Shown: positions 8,403-18,259, counted from the first letter of the stretch. The stretch: 64,000 nucleotides of DNA from Methylobacterium sp. J-067 (GCF_022829465.1 NZ_JAKSXZ010000101.1:1-64000), one strand, 5' to 3'. Translations and numbers: made by a program. Notes: a model not told the origin generated them from the letters alone.

Positions 8403-10472
8403 ATGAGCATCCGCAGAACAGGAGGGGTCCCGGGCGGCGAGCACCACCTGAGTCGCGGCAACGGCCGCACCTTCGTCGCCCTGGTCTTCGCCGCCGCGAT
8501 CCCGGTCCTGCTGCTCAGCGGCTGGGTCGCGACCCTGATGGCGCAGCAGCAGCGCGACCTCGACCGGCGGGCGGCCGTGGCCAGCGCGACCCGCGTGGCC
8601 GAGCGCGTCGCCTCCGACCTCGCCTCGCAGGTCACGGTGCTGGAGGCGGAGGCCGCCTCGGCCACCCTCGACACGCCCGACCTCGCCGCCTTCTACGCCG
8701 AGGCCGAGCGCCTGCGGCAGGCCCATCCCCTCTGGGAGACGGTCGAGCTGGCCGGGCCGGACGGCGGGCAGGTGGTCAACCTCCTGCGCTCGCTGGACGA
8801 CACCCTCGGGCCCACCTCGGACCGGGCGAGCTTCGACGCCGTCGTGCGCACGGGCAAGCCGGTGATCGGCGGGATCGGGCCGGTGGGCACGGTCTCGGGC
8901 AAGCGCCTCGTCGCCCTGCGGGTGCCGGTGATCCGGGATGGCGTGCTGCGCTACGTCCTCTCGGTGCGCCTCGCCACCAACGCGGTCAGCTCGATCCTGC
9001 GGGATGCGGGGGCGCCGGAGGGCTGGGTCGGCACCATCGTGGACGCGGACGGCATCACCATCGCCCGCACCCGCGCCGAGGCGGAGGAACTGGGCCAGCC
9101 GGCGAACGCGGCCCTGCAGGCGGCGATCCGCCGGGCGCCACAGGGCTTCTACACCGGCCCGACCCTGGAGGGCGCGAATGTCGAGGTCGTCTACCGCACC
9201 CTCAAGGACACGGGCGGCTGGTCGGTGCATTTCGGGATGCCGGTGGCCGCGCTGAACGCCCCGGTCTCGCGCTCCTACGCGGTGCTCGCGGGGGGCAGCG
9301 TCCTCAGCATCGGCCTCGCCCTGGCCCTCGTCGGGCTGGTGGGGCGCGACATGGCCCAGCGCCGGGCGGGCGAGCAGGCGCGCTTCACCCTCGCCCTGCG
9401 GTCGAGCGAGGAACAGGGGGCCGTCGCCGCCGAGGCCGCCGAACTCGGCACCCTGCGCTGGGATGCCGGGCGCGGGCAGGTGACCGCCTCCGCCCGCGCC
9501 GCGACGCTGCTCGGCTGGCGGGGCGAGGTCGCCGAGGGCCGCGAGACCGAGACCGGCCTCGCCGGGGCCCTGGGCGCCGTCCTCGCCGAGGACCGGGCGC
9601 GGCTCGACGACGCCATCGGCCGGAGCCTCGCGGAGGGCGGCCCCGTCGATGAGGAGTTCCGCGTCGCCGACGGGACGGGCGGGCCACGCTGGGTGCGCCT
9701 CGCCGGCCGGGCGCCCCAGTTGCACGGCGAGGCGCCGGCCGGGCTCATCTACGGCGTCGTGTCGGATATCGAGCCGCGCAAGCGCGCCGAGGCCGAGCGG
9801 CTGGAACTGCTCCGGCGACTCGGCGAGGCGCAGGAGAACGAGCAACGCCGCATCGCCCGCGAGTTGCACGATCAGGTCGGGCAGACGGTGACGGGCCTCT
9901 CGCTCGGCCTCAAGAGCCTGGAACGGCTCGTCGCCGGCAGCGGGCCGGAGGCGGGCCGCCACGTCCAGTGGCTGCAGGGGCTCGCTGGGGAGATCGGCCG
10001 CGACATCCACCGCGCCGCCGTCGATCTGCGCCCCACCGCCCTCGACGACCTCGGCCTGTGCGAAGCCCTCGCCACGCTGCTGCGGGAGTGGAGCCGCCGA
10101 CACGGCATCCGGGCCGACCTCGAATTCCTGGGCGACGCGGCGCGGGTGCCGGCGCCGGTCGAGACCGCCGTCTACCGCATCGTGCAGGAGGCGCTGACCG
10201 ACGTGCTGAAGCATGCGGTGGCGGCGACCGTCAGCGTCGCGGTGGAGCACCGCACCGACGCGATGCGGGTGATCGTGGAGGATGACGGGATCGGCTTCGA
10301 CGCGGAGCATGCCGCGCGACCGGGCGGAGCCGGGGCGCCGGGCAAGCCGCGCCTCGGCCTGTCGGGGATCCGCGAGCGGCTGGCCCTCCTCGACGGCACG
10401 CTCACCCTGGAGACGTCCCCCGGTGTCGGCACGGCGTTGTTCGTGGACATCCCCGTGCCGCAGGCGGCCTGA
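8403..10472 (+). CDS. Sensor histidine kinase, NarL/UhpB type (HisKA_3)
   Basis: 689 residues. TM1 is at about 24-46. A large periplasmic dCache-like sensor covers 47-290, with TM2 at about 293-313. A PAS-like region (345-455) ends VVSDIEPRKRAEAERLELL. The HisKA_3 dimerisation domain has ENEQRRIARELHD (phospho-acceptor His489), followed by a HATPase_c domain (585-689) with DDGIGFD and GLSGIRERLALLDG. The N-box reads QEALTDVLKHA: Asp600 stands where the family has the Mg-ATP-binding Asn. It pairs with the response regulator 5 bp downstream. Confidence 0.93.
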   Translation: MSIRRTGGVPGGEHHLSRGNGRTFVALVFAAAIPVLLLSGWVATLMAQQQRDLDRRAAVASATRVAERVASDLASQVTVLEAEAASATLDTPDLAAFYAEAERLRQAHPLWETVELAGPDGGQVVNLLRSLDDTLGPTSDRASFDAVVRTGKPVIGGIGPVGTVSGKRLVALRVPVIRDGVLRYVLSVRLATNAVSSILRDAGAPEGWVGTIVDADGITIARTRAEAEELGQPANAALQAAIRRAPQGFYTGPTLEGANVEVVYRTLKDTGGWSVHFGMPVAALNAPVSRSYAVLAGGSVLSIGLALALVGLVGRDMAQRRAGEQARFTLALRSSEEQGAVAAEAAELGTLRWDAGRGQVTASARAATLLGWRGEVAEGRETETGLAGALGAVLAEDRARLDDAIGRSLAEGGPVDEEFRVADGTGGPRWVRLAGRAPQLHGEAPAGLIYGVVSDIEPRKRAEAERLELLRRLGEAQENEQRRIARELHDQVGQTVTGLSLGLKSLERLVAGSGPEAGRHVQWLQGLAGEIGRDIHRAAVDLRPTALDDLGLCEALATLLREWSRRHGIRADLEFLGDAARVPAPVETAVYRIVQEALTDVLKHAVAATVSVAVEHRTDAMRVIVEDDGIGFDAEHAARPGGAGAPGKPRLGLSGIRERLALLDGTLTLETSPGVGTALFVDIPVPQAA

Positions 10473-10477
10473 GGCGC

Positions 10478-11155
10478 ATGGAGACCATCATGGACCGCAT
10501 CCGCGTCGCCCTGGCCGACGACCACCCGATCGTGCTCGCGGGCATCCGCACGCTGCTGACCGCCGACCCGGAGATCGACCTCGTGGGCGAGGCGACGAGC
10601 GGCCGCGACGCCCTGCCGATGATCCGCGCCGCCGGGCCGGACGTGGCGGTGATCGACGTCTCCATGCCGGGGCTCAACGGGCTCGAACTCACCGAGCGGG
10701 TCACGGGCGAATGCCCCGGCACGCGGGTGCTGATCCTCACCGTCCACGAGGACGCGGCCTACGTGCAGCCGCTGCTGAAGGCGGGGGCGCGGGGCTACCT
10801 GCTGAAGCGCTCGGCCGCCGACGACCTGCTGCGCGCGGTCCACGCGGTGGCGGCGGGCGGCGTCTATCTCGACCCGTCCATCGCCGGCCATGCCCTGGAC
10901 CCGTCCGGCGCGGCCGGGCGGGCGGAGGCGGCCGAGGGCGGCGAGGCCCTGAGCCCCCGCGAGACCGAGACCCTGCGGCTCATCGCGCAGGGCTTCAGCA
11001 ACAAGGAGATCGCCCGGCGCCTCGACGTGAGCGTGAAGTCGGTCGAGACCTACAAGGCGCGGGCCGCCGAGAAGCTGGGCCTGCGGACGCGGGCCGAGAT
11101 CATCCGCTACGCCGCCGCGCGGGGCTGGCTCGACGCCCTCGCCCTGCGGACCTGA
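10478..11155 (+). CDS. NarL/FixJ-family response regulator
   Basis: 225 residues. The receiver domain (8-125) contains ADDHP, the phospho-acceptor Asp60 in VAVIDVSMPGLNG, and LLKRSAADDL. The LuxR-type HTH (about 155-220) reads LSPRETETLRLIAQGFSNKEIARRLDVSVKSVETYKARAAEKLGLRTRAEIIRYA. It binds DNA after phosphorylation by the adjacent kinase. Two ATGs are possible: 10478 (GAGG upstream) or 10490 (GGAG upstream); the first is given. It forms a two-gene operon with the sensor kinase; its targets are unknown. Confidence 0.95.
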   Translation: METIMDRIRVALADDHPIVLAGIRTLLTADPEIDLVGEATSGRDALPMIRAAGPDVAVIDVSMPGLNGLELTERVTGECPGTRVLILTVHEDAAYVQPLLKAGARGYLLKRSAADDLLRAVHAVAAGGVYLDPSIAGHALDPSGAAGRAEAAEGGEALSPRETETLRLIAQGFSNKEIARRLDVSVKSVETYKARAAEKLGLRTRAEIIRYAAARGWLDALALRT

Positions 11156-11165
11156 CCCGCCGCCC

Positions 11166-12380
11166 TCACGCGGCGCGGCGCCATTCCGGGAACGGGTCGG
11201 GCAGGTGCCGGTAGGGCGCCGGATCGAAGGGCGTGGCGTCGCGTCCGGTCTCCACGAGGCAGGCATCGAGCGCGGCGGTGATCGCGGCCCGATCCATGCC
11301 GGTGCCGATGAAGACGAGTTCCTGCCGTCGGTCGCCCCAGACCTCGCTCCACACGCCCTGGAGGCGCTGGCGGAACTCGTCCGCCTCCGGCCAGCGCTTG
11401 CGCGGCACCGCCGACCACCAGAAGCCCATCGCCGAGACATGGGCCACGGCCCCCGCGAGGGAGAATTCCCCCACCCAATCCGGCCGGGTCGCCAGCCAGA
11501 AATGGCCCTTGGCCCGGATCAGCCCCGGCCAGGTCGCGTCGATGAAGGTCTTGAACCGCGCCGGATCGAACGGGCGCCGCGCCCGGTACACGAAGGAGGC
11601 GATGCCGTATTCCTCCGTCTCGGGCACGTGCTCGGCGGCGCCGTAGAGTTCCTTGAACCAGAGCGGGTGCCGCTCGGCCCGCTCCTCGTCGAAGAGGCCG
11701 GTATCGAGGATCGCGTCGAGGGGCGCCTGCCCGTGATCCGTCTCGACGATCCGTGCGTCGCCGTTCAGGCCGCGCACCACCGCGCGCACCAGGGCGAGGC
11801 GGTCGGCGGGCACGTCCCGCGCCTTGTTGATCACCACCACGTCCGCGAACTCGATCTGCTCCACGAGGAGATCGACCAGGGTGCGGGCATCCTCCGTGCC
11901 GGCGGTCTCGCCCCGGTCGCGCAGGAAGTCGTTCGAGCCGTAATCCTTGAGCAGGTTCACGGCATCGACCACCGTGACCATCGTGTCGAGGCGGGCCACG
12001 TCCGAGAGGGAATGGCCCGCCTCGTCGCGGAACGAGAAGGTCGAGGCCACCGGCAGGGGCTCGGCGATGCCGGTGCCCTCGATCAGCAGGTAGTCGAAGC
12101 GCCCCTCCCCCGCGAGGCGGCGCACCTCCGCGAGGAGGTCGTCGCGCAGGGTGCAGCAAATGCAGCCGTTGGTCATCTCGACCAGCCGCTCGTCGGTGCG
12201 GGAGAGGCCGGCGCCGCCGTCCCGTACGAGGTCGGCGTCGATGTTCACCTCGCTCATGTCGTTGACGATCACCGCCACCCGCCGCCCCTCGCGGTTGTGC
12301 AGGACGTGGTTGAGCAGGGTCGTCTTCCCCGCGCCGAGGAAGCCGGAGAGGACGGTGACAGGAAGTCGGGTGTCGCGCAT
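11166..12380 (-). CDS. COG0523/CobW-family zinc metallochaperone GTPase (ZigA/YciC-like)
   Basis: 404 residues. It has the P-loop GFLGAGKTT (13-21), [10 protein letters not shown], the metal-binding GCICC motif (72-76), the NKxD-like VVINKARD, and a long CobW C-terminal domain. The length and [26 protein letters not shown] segments match the ZigA/YciC subgroup, which delivers zinc during zinc starvation. A Zur-like dyad lies 40 bp upstream (12421-12435). It converges on the response regulator gene with a 10-bp gap. The peptide deformylase-like gene follows the dyad upstream on the same strand. Confidence 0.9.
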   Translation of the reverse strand: MRDTRLPVTVLSGFLGAGKTTLLNHVLHNREGRRVAVIVNDMSEVNIDADLVRDGGAGLSRTDERLVEMTNGCICCTLRDDLLAEVRRLAGEGRFDYLLIEGTGIAEPLPVASTFSFRDEAGHSLSDVARLDTMVTVVDAVNLLKDYGSNDFLRDRGETAGTEDARTLVDLLVEQIEFADVVVINKARDVPADRLALVRAVVRGLNGDARIVETDHGQAPLDAILDTGLFDEERAERHPLWFKELYGAAEHVPETEEYGIASFVYRARRPFDPARFKTFIDATWPGLIRAKGHFWLATRPDWVGEFSLAGAVAHVSAMGFWWSAVPRKRWPEADEFRQRLQGVWSEVWGDRRQELVFIGTGMDRAAITAALDACLVETGRDATPFDPAPYRHLPDPFPEWRRAA

Positions 12381-12420
12381 GGCCGTGACCGATCGATTGC
12401 CGGAACGCGACCAGATAAAA

Positions 12421-12435
12421 TGTAATAACGTTACA
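12421..12435. promoter_or_regulatory. Zur-like operator dyad
   Basis: TGTAA, spacer TAACG, TTACA: 5-bp arms inside an AT-rich patch (AATGTAATAACGTTACA) that stands out in this GC-rich sequence. Zur sites in proteobacteria are AT-rich dyads of this style. It sits 40 bp before the start of the COG0523 GTPase gene, a typical Zur target. Confidence 0.5.
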
Positions 12436-12460
12436 GAGTCAACCGGGCCGGGAGCCAGGC

Positions 12461-12958
12461 TCAGGCCGGCTTCGCCTTGGCGAAGCGCTTGAGCAGGCGA
12501 TCCCGCTTGAGGCGCGAGAGGCGGTCGATCCAGAACAGGCCGTCGAGCTGGTCGATCTCATGCTGGAGGATGGCTGCCGAGAAGTCGGCCGCCTCCTCCT
12601 CGTGGGCGTCGCCCGCGAGGTCCCGGTAGCCGAGGCGGATGCGGGCAGGGCGGGTGATCCGCTCGCGGACGCCCGGCATGCTGACGCTGCCCTCGTCGTG
12701 GGTCGCCGTCTCGGGGGAGGCCCAGAGGACGACGGGGTTCACGTAGATGCGCGGCGCGTCCTCCGGCGCCATGCGGGCGACGACGACCCGCCGGAGGATT
12801 CCGATATGCGGCGCCGTCAGGCCGAGGGCCGAGACGGCGAGCAGGGTCTCGCGGACGTCCTCCGCCACAGCCCGGAGGTCGGGGCCGAACGCCTCCTCCG
12901 GCGCCGCCCGGGCGGAGAGGTGGGGATCGGGGAACAGGACGAGGGGGCGCGCGGGCAT
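12461..12958 (-). CDS. Peptide deformylase-like protein without metal ligands
   Basis: 165 residues with the peptide deformylase fold pattern, but all three catalytic motifs are altered. Motif 1 reads GLTAPHIG (His51 instead of the catalytic Gln). Motif 2 reads EGSVSMPG (Ser91 instead of the metal-binding Cys). Motif 3 reads HEIDQLDG (Gln137 instead of the second metal-binding His). Deformylase removes N-formyl groups from nascent proteins using Fe2+ or Zn2+; this copy can hardly bind metal in the usual way. Codon use is intact, so it is a conserved paralogue rather than a decaying gene. It lies upstream of the zinc GTPase, same strand, 80 bp apart. Confidence 0.85.
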   Translation of the reverse strand: MPARPLVLFPDPHLSARAAPEEAFGPDLRAVAEDVRETLLAVSALGLTAPHIGILRRVVVARMAPEDAPRIYVNPVVLWASPETATHDEGSVSMPGVRERITRPARIRLGYRDLAGDAHEEEAADFSAAILQHEIDQLDGLFWIDRLSRLKRDRLLKRFAKAKPA

Positions 12959-13061
12959 GGCGCCCGTTTACGCCGTGCGACCCGCAAGGGCGAGGCCGGG
13001 CCGACAGGTTGCCGTCAGGTTAGCGCCTCAGGCTGGACCGTCTTTAAGGAAGGTACGGGCT

Positions 13062-14051
13062 ATGGCGTCCTCGATCGGCGGATTTCGACCTTCCCTCTGG
13101 CCGGCGGCGATCGCCCGCGATCAGCAGGCCTCGCAGCCCGTCTTCAGTGTCGATCGCTCCGGTGCGCAGGGTGCCGTGGCGCAGAGCACGTCGGCGAACG
13201 ACCCGTCGCGGGACATCTTCGTTCACTTTTTCGCCATCCCCCCATCCGGTCAGCCGGGAGGTTCGGCGCCGTCGGCCCAGGTGGCGGCGATCCTCGCCGC
13301 CGCCAAGGATCCGACGATCACGTCCGCCCAGCTGTCGGACATGATCCAGCGCGCCGGCGTCTCTCAGATGGGGGGGGTGGCCGCCGCGTTGACGGTTCCG
13401 GAGAACCTGCCCGGCGGGAGCAACTGGCGAAATGGGTCTCCGCTGACGCGGGTGCTCGACGCAATCAACGGCAATCCGTGGACGGCCACCTCCACCAATC
13501 TCACGGCCCGGCTGAACGACGGTGTCCCGAGCTGGGCAATGTGGACGATCGAGATGAAGAAACCGCTGGATACTGCGGTGTCACACGTCCTCTACCCGAA
13601 CGATGCCGAGGCCGCCGCCGAATCGGCGCAGCGCATGTTCACCCTGTTCTCGACGCCCAAGTCGGAGGCGATCCTCGCCGCAGCCCGTGATCCGGCAATC
13701 CAGGCTTTGCGGTTGCAGAGCATGATGAAGAACCTCGACGAGATGGATGTGACCGATCTCACCTCGCTGATCGCCACTCGGGCGGACTTCGTGACGGGTG
13801 GGGACCCCAAGACGGGGGGCTCCCCCCTCGACCGCATCCTCACCGCGTTGGCCAAGGGCCAACCGAGCTCGGGCGGTCGCGCCTTCATCGATTCCATCTC
13901 CGCAATCTTGCAGCCCGTCGTCTATCACGACCCGATGCTTCGGAGCGCCATGGCCGCGGCACAGGCGATGTACGAGCAACCAAGCGATCCCGCAGCCCGC
14001 AATGCCGCCGCGAAGAAATGGGACGCCTACCTCTTGGCCCTTGCGAACTGA
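13062..14051 (+). CDS. Unknown protein with two internal ~70-residue repeats
   Basis: 329 residues, start chosen at ATG 13062 behind AAGGAAGG. No family recognised and no clear signal peptide. Two homologous segments are visible. One runs from about residue 84 (AILAAAKDPTITSAQLSDMI ... GSPLTRVLDAINGNP). The other runs from about 202 (AILAAARDPAIQALRLQSMM ... GSPLDRILTALAKGQP). Each is preceded by an aromatic F..F element (IFVHFFAIP, MFTLFSTP). The base composition is slightly less GC-extreme than its neighbours. It stands alone between the deformylase-like gene and the convergent dadA. Confidence 0.75.
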   Translation: MASSIGGFRPSLWPAAIARDQQASQPVFSVDRSGAQGAVAQSTSANDPSRDIFVHFFAIPPSGQPGGSAPSAQVAAILAAAKDPTITSAQLSDMIQRAGVSQMGGVAAALTVPENLPGGSNWRNGSPLTRVLDAINGNPWTATSTNLTARLNDGVPSWAMWTIEMKKPLDTAVSHVLYPNDAEAAAESAQRMFTLFSTPKSEAILAAARDPAIQALRLQSMMKNLDEMDVTDLTSLIATRADFVTGGDPKTGGSPLDRILTALAKGQPSSGGRAFIDSISAILQPVVYHDPMLRSAMAAAQAMYEQPSDPAARNAAAKKWDAYLLALAN

Positions 14052-14109
14052 TTGGCCCTTACGAATTGACACGGGCGACCACGGTACGAAGGAACCGCCG
14101 GGGGCTCTC

Positions 14110-15369
14110 TTACGCCGCGTAGCGGGCGACGGCGAGGTCGTCGCCTGCGATCTCCGGGGTGCGGCCGGTGACGATGTCCGCGAGCAGCCGGCCCGAGCCG
14201 CAGGCCATGGTCCAGCCGAGCGTGCCGTGGCCGGTGTTCGTGAACAGGTTCGTGAGCGGCGTCGCCCCGACGATGGGCGTGCCGTCCGGCGTCATCGGGC
14301 GCAGGCCCGTCCAGAACGTCGCCTGGGCGAGGTCGCCGCCCCCGGGGAAGAGGTCGCCGACGGATCGCGCCAGGGTCTCGCGGCGGGGCTCGCGCAGGAG
14401 GCTGCTGAAGCCCGCGAGTTCGGCCGTGCCGCCGACGCGGATCCGCTCGCCCAGCCGGGTGATCCCGACCTTGTAGGTCTCGTCCATCACCGTCGAGACC
14501 GGCGCGGCCTCCGGGTCCGTGACCGGCAGGGTCAGGGAATAGCCCTTCACCGGATAGACCGGCAGGGCGATGCCCAAGGGCCGCAGCAGAGCCGGGGTGT
14601 AGCTGCCGAGCGCCGCGACATAGGCATCCGCCGCGAGCCGTTCGCCGTCCGTGGTCTCCACCGCCGTGACCCGCCCGCCCTCATGGTGGAGCCGGGCGAT
14701 GGAGACGCCGTAGCGGAAGGTGACGCCCAGCCCCTCGCAGAGCGCGGCGAGGCGTTGCGTGAAGAGATGGGCGTCGCCGGTCTCGTCGCCGGGCAGGCGC
14801 AGGCCGCCCACGAACACCCCGCCGACCCGCGCGAGCGCCGGCTCGGCGGCGATGCAGCCGGCGGGGTCCAGCACGTCGTAGGGCACGCCGTAGGCGTCGA
14901 GGACGCGGGTGTCGTCGCCCACATGGTCGAGCTGCTTCTGCGTGCGGAAGAGCTGGAGCGTGCCCTTCTCGCGGTGGTCGTAGGCGATGCCGGTCTCGGC
15001 GCGCAGGTCGCGCAGCACGTCGCGGCTGTATTCCGCCAGCCGCACCATCCGGCCCTTGTTACGGGTGTAGGCCTCCTCGGTGCAGTTCGCGAGCATCCGC
15101 GCCAGCCAGCCGTAGAGGCGTGGCTCCAGCCTCGGCCACAGGACGAGGGGACGGTGGCGCATCATCAGCCACTTCATCGCCTTCACCGGGATGCCCGGCG
15201 CGGCCCAGGGGGCGGAATAGCCCGGCGAGACCTGCCCCGCATTGGCGAAGCTGGTCTCCAGCCCCGCGCCCGGCTGGCGCTCCAGCACCGTGACTTGGTG
15301 CCCGGCACGGGCGAGGTAATAGGCCGAGGTGACGCCGACGACGCCGCCGCCGAGGATCGTGACATGCAT
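14110..15369 (-). CDS. dadA: D-amino acid dehydrogenase small subunit
   Basis: 419 residues, the usual DadA length. The N-terminal FAD-binding motif is [25 protein letters not shown]. Other family stretches are [48 protein letters not shown] and [18 protein letters not shown]. It oxidises D-amino acids (mainly D-Ala) to 2-oxo acids and passes electrons to quinone. It follows alanine racemase in the same operon with an 8-bp gap, so L-Ala to D-Ala to pyruvate is the probable route. The Lrp-type regulator across the divergent promoter is the likely controller. Confidence 0.95.
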   Translation of the reverse strand: MHVTILGGGVVGVTSAYYLARAGHQVTVLERQPGAGLETSFANAGQVSPGYSAPWAAPGIPVKAMKWLMMRHRPLVLWPRLEPRLYGWLARMLANCTEEAYTRNKGRMVRLAEYSRDVLRDLRAETGIAYDHREKGTLQLFRTQKQLDHVGDDTRVLDAYGVPYDVLDPAGCIAAEPALARVGGVFVGGLRLPGDETGDAHLFTQRLAALCEGLGVTFRYGVSIARLHHEGGRVTAVETTDGERLAADAYVAALGSYTPALLRPLGIALPVYPVKGYSLTLPVTDPEAAPVSTVMDETYKVGITRLGERIRVGGTAELAGFSSLLREPRRETLARSVGDLFPGGGDLAQATFWTGLRPMTPDGTPIVGATPLTNLFTNTGHGTLGWTMACGSGRLLADIVTGRTPEIAGDDLAVARYAA

Positions 15370-15377
15370 GGCCTGCC

Positions 15378-16502
15378 TCAGGCTCCGGTATAGCTGCGGT
15401 GGAAGCGCTGGCCGAGGCGCGTCAGCACCTCGTAGCCGATGGTGCCGGAGGCCGCCGCGAGGGCATCGACCCCCTGCTCCGGCCCGATCAGGTCCACGAG
15501 CGACCCCGGCCCGATGGCGCCGGGCGGCACGTCGGTGGCGTCGAGGACGAGGCTGTCCATGGAGACCCGCCCGACGAGCGGCAGGCGCGTCCCGGCGAGG
15601 AAGCCCGCCGCGCCGTCCGTGCCGCGCGGGAACCCGTCCGCGTAGCCGACCGCCACCGTGGCGAGGCGCGAGTCCCGGGCCGTGACGCCCGCATGGCCGT
15701 AGCCGACCGGCGTGCCCGCCGGCACGGCGCGCAGCTGCATCACCCGCGCGCGCAGGGAGACGACCGGCCGCATCGGGTTGTCGCGGCCCGGCTGAGGGGC
15801 GATCCCGTAGAGGGCGGCGCCGGGGCGGACCATGTCGAAATGGAACTCCGGCCCGAGGACAATCCCCGACGAGGCGGCGAGGCTCGCCGGCACGCGGGGC
15901 AGGCGGCGGCGGACGGCCGAGAAGGCCGCGAGCTGGGCCGCGTTGGCCGGATGCTCCGGCGTGTCGGCGCAGGCGAGGTGGCTCATCACCAGCGTGAGCG
16001 TGAGCCCCGCGAAGGCATCGGGCTCATCGAAGAGGGCGAGGGCTTCTGCCGGGTCGAAGCCGAAGCGCGTCATGCCGGAATCGACCTGCAGGATCGCGGG
16101 CAGGCGGCGCCCGAGATGCCGCGCCAGCCCCGCCCAGGCGTCCCGCTGCGCGGCGTCGTTGAGGACGGGGACGAGGTCGCTCGCGGCGCAGGCCGCCTCG
16201 CTGCCAGGGGTCGTGCCGTTGAGGATGCCGATGCCCGGTCCAGGCCCGAGGATCGCCCGCAGGCTCACCCCCTCCCCCACCTGGGCGACGAAGAACTGAC
16301 GGCAGCCGGCCTCCGCCAGGACGGGGGCGACGCGGGCGACTCCGAGGCCGTAGGCATCGGCCTTCACCACGGCGGCGCAGGCGGCTGGGCCGACGCGGCG
16401 GGCGAGGAGGCGGTAATTGTCCCGGAGGGCGCCGAGGTCGATGCTCAGGAAGGCGGCGGCGAGGCTCGTGTCCTGCCTCATGACCCGATCGACAATGCCC
16501 AT
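15378..16502 (-). CDS. alr: Alanine racemase (catabolic DadX-type by context)
   Basis: 374 residues. The PLP lysine lies in [13 protein letters not shown]. The second catalytic region is [16 protein letters not shown], and [32 protein letters not shown] is the typical C-terminal end. It interconverts L- and D-alanine in the cytoplasm. The start at 16502 has GGAGG 5 nt upstream; a second ATG lies seven codons inside. Being the first gene of alr-dadA and divergent from an Lrp-family gene suggests the catabolic rather than the cell-wall isozyme. Confidence 0.95.
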   Translation of the reverse strand: MGIVDRVMRQDTSLAAAFLSIDLGALRDNYRLLARRVGPAACAAVVKADAYGLGVARVAPVLAEAGCRQFFVAQVGEGVSLRAILGPGPGIGILNGTTPGSEAACAASDLVPVLNDAAQRDAWAGLARHLGRRLPAILQVDSGMTRFGFDPAEALALFDEPDAFAGLTLTLVMSHLACADTPEHPANAAQLAAFSAVRRRLPRVPASLAASSGIVLGPEFHFDMVRPGAALYGIAPQPGRDNPMRPVVSLRARVMQLRAVPAGTPVGYGHAGVTARDSRLATVAVGYADGFPRGTDGAAGFLAGTRLPLVGRVSMDSLVLDATDVPPGAIGPGSLVDLIGPEQGVDALAAASGTIGYEVLTRLGQRFHRSYTGA

Positions 16503-16556
16503 GCCCGCCTCCGCGACGACAGGGCTACGCTACACGCAGGATCACCGAATTTCCGG

Positions 16557-16628
16557 CGTTTCCGCCGCAGGTGATTGCGTTCTAAGCGTGGCGGTGCAAC
16601 TTTCTGCGGATATTCGGACGTTTCCGCC
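16557..16628. promoter_or_regulatory. Divergent alr / Lrp promoter region with direct repeat
   Basis: The 126-bp gap between alr and the Lrp-type gene carries CGTTTCCGCC twice, at 16557-16566 and 16619-16628 (62 bp apart, about six helical turns). Related ATTTCCGG and CTTTCTGCGG elements lie between. Spaced repeats of this type fit wrapping by an Lrp octamer. The second copy abuts the Lrp ATG. Confidence 0.35.
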
Positions 16629-17075
16629 ATGGACGAGATCGACCACCGCATCATCCGGGCCCTGCGGGCCGACGGGCGCATCAGCAACGCCGACCTCGCG
16701 GGGAAGGTCGGCTTGTCGGCCTCCGCCTGCCACCGCCGGGTGCGGGTGCTGGAGGAGAGCGGGGTGATCCGGGGCTACACCGCGATCATCGGCGGCGTCA
16801 CCGACGAGCCGGGGCTGGTGGTGCTGACGCAATTCACCCTGGACCGGCAGACGGAGGATTACCTGAACCGCTTCGAGGCCGCCGTGCGGCGCTGCCCCGA
16901 GGTGCAGGATTGCTACCTGATGACCGGCACGGCCGATTACCTCGTGAAGCTCAAGATCAGCGACGCGGCCGATTACGAGCGGCTGCACAAGGAGGTTCTG
17001 TCTCGCCTGCCCGGCGTGGCGCGGCTGCAATCGAGCTTCGCGATCCGCACCGTCGTGGCGGCGGGCCGCGCATGA
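16629..17075 (+). CDS. Lrp/AsnC-family transcriptional regulator
   Basis: 148 residues starting MDEIDHRIIRALRADGRISNADLAGKVGLSASACHRRVRVLEESGVI, the canonical Lrp HTH. It is followed by a RAM ligand-binding domain (VVLTQFTLDRQTEDYLNRFEAAV, VQDCYLMTGTADYLVKLKI). The start at 16629 is preferred over an upstream in-frame codon because Lrp proteins begin just before this helix. It is divergent from alr-dadA, which suggests alanine-responsive control as by DadR. Its stop overlaps the start of the amidohydrolase gene (ATGA). Confidence 0.94.
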   Translation: MDEIDHRIIRALRADGRISNADLAGKVGLSASACHRRVRVLEESGVIRGYTAIIGGVTDEPGLVVLTQFTLDRQTEDYLNRFEAAVRRCPEVQDCYLMTGTADYLVKLKISDAADYERLHKEVLSRLPGVARLQSSFAIRTVVAAGRA

Positions 17076-18259
17076 GCGCCGCCCCCGACCTGCGCCTCCT
17101 GCGCGCGAACCTCGACGGGCGGGAGCGGGTCATCGACATCGCCGGGGGCCGCATCGCAGCGATCCGCGAACCCGGCGAAGCGGGCCCGAAGGCGGCGCGG
17201 GAGATCGACTGCGCCGGGGCGCTGGTCCTGCCCGGCCTCACCGATGCGCATGTCCATCTCGACAAGTGCCTGCTCGGGCTCCCCTGGCGCCCTCACCGGG
17301 CGGCGGGCTCGGTGCGGGCGCGGATCGAGGACGAGAAGGCCTTCCGGCGGGAGAGCCGGGTGCCGCTCGCCGAGCAGGGGGCCGAGGCCCTGCTGGACCG
17401 GATGCTGCGCGGGGGCACGACGAGCCTGCGCACCCATGTCGACATCGACGACGTGACGGGGACCGGCCACCTCGCGCAGATCCTCGACCTGCGCGCCCGC
17501 TGGTCCGGGCGGATGCGGATCGAGATCGTCGCCTTCCCGCAGAGCGGCCTCCTCGCCTGCCCCCCGGCGGCGGATCACCTCGACGAGGCGATGCGGATGG
17601 GCGCCGACCTCGTCGGCGGCCTCGACCCGCTCGGCATCGACGGGGATGCGCAAGCGCCCCTCGACACGCTCTTCGCCCTGGCCGAGCGCCACGGGCGCGG
17701 CCTCGACATCCATCTCCACGATGGCGGCGAGGGCGGGCTGTCCGAGATCGAGGCGATCATCGCCCGCACCCAGGCCGCCGGCCTGCACGGCCGGGTCGCG
17801 ATCAGCCACGCCTTCGCCCTGGCCGAGGCCGACGATCACCGCCTCGGCCGGATCGCGGAGGGTCTGGCGCGGGCGGGCGTCACCCTGGTGAGCAGCGTGC
17901 CGGGCGGGGCCCGCTGCCCTCCCCTGCCCCGCCTGCGGGAACTCGGCGTCGCGATCTGCTTCGGCACCGACAACGTGCGCGATTGCTGGAATCCGTCCTC
18001 CGTCACCGGCATGGTCGACCGGGCTATGCTCGCGGCCTACCGGTTCGATTGCCGCACGGACGCGGCGCTGACCGCCCTCCTCGACCATGCCACGGCGATC
18101 CCGGCCCGGGCCCTCGGCCTCGGCCCCGGCGCGATGGCGCCGGGCCTGCCCGCCGACCTCGCCCTGTTCGAGGCCTCCTGCGTAGCCGAGGTGATCGTGG
18201 AGCGGCGCCAGCCCTGCCGCGTCATCACCCAGGGCGCGCCGGCCTGGGAGGCCCCATGA
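17072..18259 (+). CDS. Metal-dependent amidohydrolase, cytosine deaminase (CodA/AtzC) type
   Basis: 395 residues. Metal-site motifs of the amidohydrolase superfamily are in order: DAHVHLDK (His60, His62), DIHLHDGGEG, ISHAFALAE, and CFGTDNVRDCWNP with the catalytic Asp. The overall pattern fits the cytosine deaminase / N-isopropylammelide hydrolase group, which hydrolyses C-N bonds of rings or amides. The substrate here is unknown. Start and stop overlap both neighbours by ATGA (Lrp upstream, LysR downstream), so all three are translated as a unit. Confidence 0.9.
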   Translation: MSAAPDLRLLRANLDGRERVIDIAGGRIAAIREPGEAGPKAAREIDCAGALVLPGLTDAHVHLDKCLLGLPWRPHRAAGSVRARIEDEKAFRRESRVPLAEQGAEALLDRMLRGGTTSLRTHVDIDDVTGTGHLAQILDLRARWSGRMRIEIVAFPQSGLLACPPAADHLDEAMRMGADLVGGLDPLGIDGDAQAPLDTLFALAERHGRGLDIHLHDGGEGGLSEIEAIIARTQAAGLHGRVAISHAFALAEADDHRLGRIAEGLARAGVTLVSSVPGGARCPPLPRLRELGVAICFGTDNVRDCWNPSSVTGMVDRAMLAAYRFDCRTDAALTALLDHATAIPARALGLGPGAMAPGLPADLALFEASCVAEVIVERRQPCRVITQGAPAWEAP

